Assembly: GCA_963747535.1 (NCBI GenBank)
Contig: CAVVFX010000011.1
Span: 434,001-498,000 of the forward strand
DNA: 64,000 nt
Source: CAVVFX01 sp963747535
GTDB taxonomy: Bacteria > Acidobacteriota > Terriglobia > Bryobacterales > Bryobacteraceae
Direction of reading: 5' to 3'
Made by a program: the position numbers and the translations under genes. Each line of letters opens with the position of its first letter. Position 1 is the first letter of the stretch. This document shows positions 58,791 through 64,000 of this stretch, in pieces. A model generated the notes under the pieces. The model saw only the letters and a list, made by a program, of their open reading frames with translations. It did not search any database and was not told the DNA's origin.

Positions 58791-59558
58791 TCATTTTCCG
58801 GACCAGCAGGCCACTCGCTTTTCCAGAAACGCGGTGATCCCTTCCTGAGCGTCAGCCGCCATGCTATTCATCGCCATGACTTCTTTGGTGTACGCGTAAG
58901 CCTTCGCCTGGTCCAGATCGATTTGCGCGTAAAAGGCCTCCTTGCCGATCGCGACCGTCAGCGGACTCGCCTTTGCAATTTGCGCGGCCATGGCTAACGC
59001 TTCCCCACGCAACGCACCGACCGCGACGACACGATTTACCAGGCCCCAATCCGCCGCCCTCCGCGCATCGATCAATTCGCCCGTGAACAGCATTTCGAGC
59101 GCCCGCTTGCTGCCGATCGCGCGGCTCAGCGCCACCATCGGAGTGCTGCAAAAGAGCCCGATCTTCACACCCGGTGTGCCAAAGCGCGCGGCCTCCGACG
59201 CGACAATGAGATCGCACGTGGCCGCGAGTTGGCATCCGGCAGCCGTAGCAATCCCCTGCACTTCCGCAATCACCGGCTGCGGAATCTGCTGGATCTTCTC
59301 CATCAATCGCGTGCAGACGTCGAAAATCTCGCGGTACTCGCCGAGACTCCTGCCGGTCATCTCGGCGAGATCGTGTCCCGACGAAAATACGGTGCCCGCG
59401 GCCGCCAGAACGACCGCGCGAACCTGGGGATGCCGTCCCACCTCATCGAGAGTCTCGATCAACTCGCGCATCAACTCCAAAGACAACGCGTTCCGCCGAT
59501 CCGGACGGTTCAGCGTCACGATCGCTGTCGCATCCACAATTTCACGAAGAATCATCAT
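58791..59558 (-). CDS. Enoyl-CoA hydratase/isomerase family protein
   Basis: 255 residues. Crotonase fold: TLNRPDRRNALSLELMRELI, oxyanion-hole GHDLAEM after FSSGHD, and PVIAEVQGIATAAGCQLAATCDL; the acidic position in FGTPGVKIGLFCSTP lacks the standard paired Glu, as in ECHDC3-like members. Its start overlaps the stop of the upstream TPP-enzyme gene by 4 bp, so the two act in one unit. CoA-thioester substrate not determinable. Confidence 0.88.
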   Translation of the reverse strand: MMILREIVDATAIVTLNRPDRRNALSLELMRELIETLDEVGRHPQVRAVVLAAAGTVFSSGHDLAEMTGRSLGEYREIFDVCTRLMEKIQQIPQPVIAEVQGIATAAGCQLAATCDLIVASEAARFGTPGVKIGLFCSTPMVALSRAIGSKRALEMLFTGELIDARRAADWGLVNRVVAVGALRGEALAMAAQIAKASPLTVAIGKEAFYAQIDLDQAKAYAYTKEVMAMNSMAADAQEGITAFLEKRVACWSGK

Positions 59559-61207
59559 TTCTTTTTACCTGCGATCTGCCATTCGGTGAACGGCGAACGG
59601 ACGCCCGAAACATTGACATTGAGGCAATACGGAATTCCCGCCGAGAAAGCCCGCTCGACCGCCGGACGCACCTGTTCCAGTGTGTCGATGGTCTCGCCGC
59701 CTCCGCCGAAACCTCGCATGATCAGGTCGTAGCGTGTACGCCGCAATTCGCACGCCACCGTGTTACCGCCACCTTGCAATTCGCGTTCAATCCCCCAACC
59801 CCCATCGTTGCCCACGATGATCACGATCGGCAGCTTGTGGCGGACCGCCGAATCCATCTCCGCGATATAGAAGCCCAGCGACCCGTCCCCGGTGATCACC
59901 GCGACCGGCTTGCCGGGATTCGCCAACTGCATCGCGAGTCCGTTGGGCAAGCCTGCGCCGATAGTGCCGAGTGGTCCCAGGCGCAGCCAGCGTCCCGGTT
60001 CGGTAATGGGATGGGTCGCGCGTCCCCAGTGAACTACGTCACCGCCATCCCAGGAATAAATCAGATTGTTCGGCGACCACTTCTTGAATTCCGCAAAGAA
60101 AGCGGCCGGATGCAGTGGCGACAATGTGCTGCGGACCTGATCCGCGAGTTGACCCTCCCAATCGGCTTTCCATGCCCGAAGCTGATCGAGCCACGGCAGC
60201 GGCGTCCATTTCTGCTTCCCCGCTTCGGCCAACAGTGCCTGCAGCGTACTTTTCACATCCGCACAGATGCCAATTTCGAGTTTGCGATTCAGCCCCAGCT
60301 CTTGAGGGTGAATATCCACCTGGATGAACCGCGCGCCGGGGCTGAACAGGCGTGGACCCCCTAACGCGAGCCGGTAGTCGATGCGCTTGCCCAGCACCAG
60401 GAACAGGTCGGCTTCTTTGAAGGCCTTGTGGACCGCTTTGTTGAGCGCCGGATCGGCGTAGCCCAGACACAACGGATGCTCGTCGGAGATGGCGCCCTTG
60501 GCCATGGTGATGGTGTAGACCGGCAGTGACGTCAGTTCCACGAATTGGCGCAATTCATCGCAGGCATCCGCCCACCAGATTCCGCTTCCCGCAATGATCA
60601 CGGGGTGTCGCGCGGACTTGAGCGCCTCAATCGTCCCCTCGACCTGCCGCGGGTCGGGAGCCAGGGCAAGATCCGCGACCGGCGCCGGCGCATTCGACGC
60701 TTGCTCGGTTTGCCCGGTGAATACATCGACCGGAATGGTCAGATGGACGGGACCTTTTCGTCCCGTGTTGGCCTCGTTACAAGCGCGTCCCAGATAGAAC
60801 GGGATTTGCGCCGGACTCGGCGGCCGGGCGGCCCACTTCACTACCGGACGCGCCATCTCGACCTGCTCGATGTCCTGAAATGCGCCGCGATCGGCCGAGT
60901 TGGTAGCCAGGCTGCCACTGACCGCGATTACCGGACTGCAATTCAGGTAGGCTGTCGCGATTCCTGTGAGCGAATTGGTGTGGCCCGGACCGCCGGTCAC
61001 CAGTGTCAGGGCGGGCCTGCGCGTCACCCGAGCCAGTGCGTCGGCGGCATGCACCACGGCGGATTCGTGTCGCATATCGACAATCCGCACACCTGCGCGG
61101 GCGGCTTCGATCAGTACTTCATTGAGGTGGTCGCCGACCAGAGTGAAGAGTTGGGAGATTTCGAGCTGTGCGAGAGTTCGTACAAAAAGTTCAGCGCCTG
61201 TTGGCAT
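59555..61207 (-). CDS. Thiamine-diphosphate enzyme (acetolactate synthase / 2-hydroxyacyl-CoA lyase-like)
   Basis: 550 residues. MPTGAELFVRTLAQLEISQL at the front, catalytic Glu in VDMRHESAVVHAADALARVT, VTGGPGHTNSLTGIATAYLN, and the TPP-binding GDGSLGFYIAEMDSAVRHKL...NDGGW. The FAD-binding middle domain is poorly conserved. Coupling to an enoyl-CoA-hydratase-like gene favours a 2-hydroxyacyl-CoA lyase or oxalyl-CoA decarboxylase-like role over acetolactate synthase, but this is inference. Divergent from galE, starts only 27 bp apart. Confidence 0.85.
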   Translation of the reverse strand: MPTGAELFVRTLAQLEISQLFTLVGDHLNEVLIEAARAGVRIVDMRHESAVVHAADALARVTRRPALTLVTGGPGHTNSLTGIATAYLNCSPVIAVSGSLATNSADRGAFQDIEQVEMARPVVKWAARPPSPAQIPFYLGRACNEANTGRKGPVHLTIPVDVFTGQTEQASNAPAPVADLALAPDPRQVEGTIEALKSARHPVIIAGSGIWWADACDELRQFVELTSLPVYTITMAKGAISDEHPLCLGYADPALNKAVHKAFKEADLFLVLGKRIDYRLALGGPRLFSPGARFIQVDIHPQELGLNRKLEIGICADVKSTLQALLAEAGKQKWTPLPWLDQLRAWKADWEGQLADQVRSTLSPLHPAAFFAEFKKWSPNNLIYSWDGGDVVHWGRATHPITEPGRWLRLGPLGTIGAGLPNGLAMQLANPGKPVAVITGDGSLGFYIAEMDSAVRHKLPIVIIVGNDGGWGIERELQGGGNTVACELRRTRYDLIMRGFGGGGETIDTLEQVRPAVERAFSAGIPYCLNVNVSGVRSPFTEWQIAGKKK

Positions 61208-61229
61208 GTCAGGCTCATGTTAATACAAT
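61201..61229 (+). promoter_or_regulatory. galE: Promoter of galE, leaderless configuration
   Basis: TTGGCA (61201-61206), 17-bp spacer, TACAAT (61224-61229). Transcription would start at about 61235-61237, which coincides with the GTG (61235) of the VAKKRILVTGG reading. The -35 box overlaps the first codons of the divergent TPP-enzyme gene. Confidence 0.6.
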
Positions 61230-61234
61230 CAGGT

Positions 61235-62206
61235 GTGGCGAAGAAACGCATTCTGGTTACCGGTGGCGCAGGATACATTGGCTCGACGACTGCCTTGCTG
61301 TTATTGGACGCCGGCTACGACGTAGTGGTGGTCGATGATTTGTCGCGGGGACATCGCGATAACGTCGATCCCAAGCGGCTGCGGCTGCTCAATACGCTCG
61401 ATACCGATGCGCTGACTGCACTGCTGAAGGCCGAACCTTGCGAGGCCGTGATTCACTTCGCCGCCTTTATCGCGGTGGGCGAATCGATGAAGTATCCCGA
61501 AACGTATTTTCACAACAACGTTGCCGGCTCTCTGTCGTTATTTACCGCGATGGTCCGGGCGGGTGTGAAGGCGCTGGTCTTCTCCTCAACGGCCGCGGTC
61601 TATGGGATGCCGGTCACGATCCCTATTCCCGAAGATTCGCCGTATGCAGCGGTGAATCCTTACGGCGAATCGAAGGTGATGGTCGAGACCATGCTGCGCT
61701 GGTTCGACATGCTCCACGGGCTGCGCAGCATCTGTCTGCGCTATTTCAACGCGTCGGGCGCGGAAGAGAAGTTGCGCGTCGGCGAGCGCCACGAACCCGA
61801 GACGCACCTCATCCCTTTGTTGTTCCGAGCGGTGCAAACCGGCGAGCCGGTCACGTTATTCGGCCAGGATTACGACACGCCGGACGGCACCTGCATCCGC
61901 GACTATATCCATGTCAGCGATCTCGCGCAGGCCCATATACTCGCAGTCGAGCATCTGCTGAGTGGCGGCGCGTCCGATCGCTACAACGTCGGGACCGGCA
62001 CGGGATTCTCGGTGAGCGAGGTGCTGCATGCGGTCGAGGAAGTGACGGGGAAGAAGGTGCCGTATCAATTCGGACCGCGGCGGGATGGTGATCCGCCGGC
62101 ACTGGTGGCCGATTCGACGCGCTTGCGGCAGGCTCTCGGTTGGACTCCGCGGCATAGCGATCTGAAGAAGATTGTCGAAACAGCGTGGAAATTCGCGACA
62201 AAGTAG
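61235..62206 (+). CDS. galE: UDP-glucose 4-epimerase
   Basis: 323 residues from GTG 61235, chosen from the promoter position; ATG 61217 would add six residues but lies inside the promoter. The open frame further upstream is antisense to the TPP gene. RILVTGGAGYIGSTTALLLL, NNVAGSLSLFTAMVRAGVKA, FSSTAAVYGMP, PYGESK (Tyr-x3-Lys), FNASGA, DGTCIRDYIHVSDLAQAH. Supplies UDP-galactose for envelope polysaccharides. Confidence 0.92.
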   Translation: MAKKRILVTGGAGYIGSTTALLLLDAGYDVVVVDDLSRGHRDNVDPKRLRLLNTLDTDALTALLKAEPCEAVIHFAAFIAVGESMKYPETYFHNNVAGSLSLFTAMVRAGVKALVFSSTAAVYGMPVTIPIPEDSPYAAVNPYGESKVMVETMLRWFDMLHGLRSICLRYFNASGAEEKLRVGERHEPETHLIPLLFRAVQTGEPVTLFGQDYDTPDGTCIRDYIHVSDLAQAHILAVEHLLSGGASDRYNVGTGTGFSVSEVLHAVEEVTGKKVPYQFGPRRDGDPPALVADSTRLRQALGWTPRHSDLKKIVETAWKFATK

Positions 62207-62227
62207 CGTACGCGTCTCAACGTAGCG

Positions 62228-63295
62228 CTAGCGTCCGCCGTCGCCGGCGTGGCTTGCGACAAAGTCGTCCAGGTTTGCAACCACATCGTCCAGTGAGTCT
62301 GCGTCCGACACTTTCTGCACCAGCACGGAACACGTGACCGGGAGCAGAACAAACCGGCCATCCTTCTCAATGGTCTTCTCGAGCCGCAAGGATGCGATCT
62401 GGTTCATTTGCCGCTCGATGGCATGGAACGAGGTTTCGATTTCGAGGATCGCCGCAACCGCCGGTGCACTCCATCTGAATAGCGAGCCGGTCTCCAGCCG
62501 CTCCTCCAAATATTGAGCGACGGCTACTAATATCTCGTCACCTGTCTCGCCCCCGAAGCGGCTCTTGACCTGTACGAGCCCATCGACCAGGAAAACAGCG
62601 ACGACGAACGCCTTGCCTCGCGAAATGTTCGCGTCGATCAATTGCTCCGCCGCGCCGCGTCCCGGGAGGCCAGTCGAGGGATCGTTCGGCTGGACCGTCA
62701 CCACGGGTTCCGGCACCTCCACAAAAGGAACTTCCGGCAGCGCCACCCCAGCCGAGCGCACGTGATCCGCAGTCCGCTGAACTCCTTCCTGCAACGCGAC
62801 GATGCGGGCACGAGATTCGTCGCGCAGCCGGTTCGTCTCGCTGCGTACGAGCGCCAGGCAATCGTCCAGCTTACTGCGAAGCACCCGGATATCACCGATG
62901 CTGGACGCCTTCTGTAGATTCCTCTCGACCGTGCGCAGTTGCTGGATACCGGTCTTGCTGGAGTCACTCAGAAACGTGATCGTCTCGGTCGTCATGGCGA
63001 GCATGGCCTGCAATTCGCTGAGGTGCGCCTGGGCATTTCTCGCGGCGATGCGGTTATATCCCGCCACGGCACGAGTGACAAAGCCGACGGCGTTGTGTAT
63101 ATCCTCCGCACTGGATTGATCGCTTAATTGTTCCGAAATGGTGGCGACTTCCTTGCGAAATTTGGTCAAGTCGCTCTCGTTGGCCTCAACGGCGTGAAGA
63201 GAGATCCCATTCAGAAGCAACTGGAGGAATCCTATGTAGTCCTCAGGCTTCGGTTTTCCCGGCCGGAGGAACTTCTTAATCGAAACCATGTCCAT
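62228..63295 (-). CDS. Degenerate GGDEF-domain protein
   Basis: 355 residues. Residues 1-180 are helical and coiled-coil-like (RTVERNLQKASSIGDIRVLR, SKLDDCLALVRSETNRLRDE). About 205-345 follow the GGDEF fold: DPSTGLPGRGAAEQLIDANI (DxLTGLPNR-like), VDGLVQVKSRFGGETGDEIL, VAVAQYLEERLE; but the GGDEF signature itself is replaced by RWSAPAVAAILE, so no cyclase activity is expected. It could bind a ligand or act as a scaffold. Converges on galE with 21 bp between. Confidence 0.75.
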   Translation of the reverse strand: MDMVSIKKFLRPGKPKPEDYIGFLQLLLNGISLHAVEANESDLTKFRKEVATISEQLSDQSSAEDIHNAVGFVTRAVAGYNRIAARNAQAHLSELQAMLAMTTETITFLSDSSKTGIQQLRTVERNLQKASSIGDIRVLRSKLDDCLALVRSETNRLRDESRARIVALQEGVQRTADHVRSAGVALPEVPFVEVPEPVVTVQPNDPSTGLPGRGAAEQLIDANISRGKAFVVAVFLVDGLVQVKSRFGGETGDEILVAVAQYLEERLETGSLFRWSAPAVAAILEIETSFHAIERQMNQIASLRLEKTIEKDGRFVLLPVTCSVLVQKVSDADSLDDVVANLDDFVASHAGDGGR

Positions 63296-63337
63296 ATCAG
63301 ACTCGCTTCCACTGTCTTCGATTCACGACTTAAGTCT

Positions 63338-63793
63338 ATGCGATATGTGCCACGGGACACGGGGGGAACCACGGTCCGAATTCATGGGCCTGACATACGG
63401 GTAGAATGGGAGTGGATGGAGCTGACGGGCACACACACGATCCCAGGATTCGCCGGACCCCATCCGAACCTCAGCGATCAGATCAATCACAACATCATCC
63501 AGTCGGAAGTTGAAGGCGGAGTGTACTTGAACGAACTGCCTTTCGGAACTGCCCTGGTGGTCGAGACCGAGAACCGGCAGTACCGGCTCATTCATCACGG
63601 ATGCGGCCGCGCAATGATCTCCGGGCACCCCGAATATTGTCCCGATCCCGTGCTGGTCACCATCGACGGCTCCAACTGGGGAGGGTCGATGCTGAAGATG
63701 AGCTTCATCGGACGAGGCATGCGGCTGGAGTTCCGGCATCCGCAGTTCCGCACCATCATGACGTCGCGAATCGTGAATATCCGGCAGGCGTAG
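63338..63793 (+). CDS. Hypothetical protein, beta-rich
   Basis: 151 residues from ATG 63338; upstream sequence in this frame is antisense to the GGDEF-like gene. Contains RIHGPDIRVEWEWMELTGTH, GGVYLNELPFGTALVVETEN, YRLIHHGCGRAMISGHPEYC, and NWGGSMLKMSFIGRGMRLEF. Gly-rich turns and alternating hydrophobics suggest a beta-sandwich. Not recognised. It has no signal peptide. Confidence 0.55.
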   Translation: MRYVPRDTGGTTVRIHGPDIRVEWEWMELTGTHTIPGFAGPHPNLSDQINHNIIQSEVEGGVYLNELPFGTALVVETENRQYRLIHHGCGRAMISGHPEYCPDPVLVTIDGSNWGGSMLKMSFIGRGMRLEFRHPQFRTIMTSRIVNIRQA

Positions 63794-63811
63794 GACAGAC
63801 TAAAGTCTGTC
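63794..63811. terminator. Small hairpin between convergent genes
   Basis: GACAGAC-TAAA-GTCTGTC, a perfect 7-bp stem, lies exactly between the stop of the gene at 63338-63793 and the stop of the DUF72 gene. No T run. A related GACAGACTTTAG occurs at about 8767. Confidence 0.5.
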
Positions 63812-64000
63812 TCACAAGTCGTCATCAGTAATCGAAACGATCGTCCCCGGGGAGTTTCCTTCCAGCCGGTTATTGACAAAAATAAACGTGATCCGGTGTT
63901 CGTCCTGCGCCATGCGGACCAGCTCACGGAGTCCCTTGCGGGCAGGCTCGTACACTTCCTGCACCGCCTGGTACGGGGCGAATTTTTTGACTGCGTCTTC
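63812..64000 (-). CDS. DUF72 (YecE-like) protein, C-terminal part (truncated by window edge)
   Basis: The minus strand is open from the window edge to TGA at 63812-63814, giving 62 residues. The end of DUF72 proteins is recognisable in KGLRELVRMAQDEHRITFIF, VNNRLEGNSPGTIVSITDDD, in which the FVNNxxxGxxPGTI stretch is the usual final beta-strand and loop. Family role unknown; TIM-barrel fold. The start lies beyond the window. Confidence 0.75.
   Translation of the reverse strand, partial: EDAVKKFAPYQAVQEVYEPARKGLRELVRMAQDEHRITFIFVNNRLEGNSPGTIVSITDDDL

Overview
This is a GC-rich chromosomal segment of an acidobacterium, most likely of the Solibacter/Bryobacter lineage. The lineage call rests on several protein families: a VWFA-related protein of the acidobacterial type (1911-2876), a surface protein ending in the Solibacter-type TIGR03437 domain (12604-13836), an acidobacterial secreted beta-sandwich domain (start of 1178-1933), TMTC-like TPR membrane proteins, and a PQQ dehydrogenase paired with cytochrome c. 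Long intergenic palindromes also fit. No rRNA, tRNA, CRISPR array, intact insertion sequence or prophage was seen.

Layout. 1-8.2 kb: end of plsX; a DUF4142 protein; an operon of LPKTG-anchored protein, VWA protein and class D-like sortase; a BlaI/BlaR1 pair whose BlaR1 ends in a TonB domain; a repeat-rich non-coding stretch. 8.2-12.6 kb: a sulfatase-fold TPR protein, groES-groEL under a CIRCE operator, a small catalase, and an IS66 transposase relic. 12.6-24 kb: P-domain surface protein, M20 deacylase, small secreted and Cys-rich proteins, YqiA-like esterase, MFS exporter, an HD-GYP/GAF/GGDEF c-di-GMP enzyme, an SMP-30 lactonase, and a 1-kb non-coding stretch. 24-39 kb: LarA-like DUF2088 protein, cytochrome c plus PQQ dehydrogenase, pectin methylesterase, then DUF4912 / GH57-glycogen synthase fusion / TMTC-like TPR operon, an SDR pair and a second TMTC-like protein. 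39-46 kb: four consecutive exported proteins (S55 peptidase, beta-propeller, M28 peptidase, cyanophycinase). 46.4-55.7 kb: rimP-nusA-infB-DUF503-rbfA-apbE-hemE-hemY on one strand. 55.8-64 kb: alanine dehydrogenase with a structured leader, uppP, a TPP-enzyme/enoyl-CoA-hydratase pair divergent from galE, a degenerate GGDEF protein, and the end of a DUF72 gene.

How the genes fit together. The housekeeping core covers transcription/translation (nusA-infB-rbfA), heme (hemE, hemY), chaperonins, undecaprenyl recycling (uppP), UDP-galactose (galE) and phospholipid synthesis (plsX). Around it lies a soil-heterotroph layer: pectin demethylation, PQQ-linked oxidation feeding cytochrome c, lactone hydrolysis, glycogen metabolism, and secreted peptidases including a cyanophycinase.

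The most noteworthy items are the sortase-LPKTG-VWA operon in a diderm lineage; the single-chain GH57/glycogen-synthase fusion; a dispersed hairpin family whose stems vary but stay paired while the loop is conserved; inverted repeats that supply stop and start codons at gene borders; and leaderless-looking promoters, best seen at galE. All database-level statements are from recognition of motifs, not from a search.
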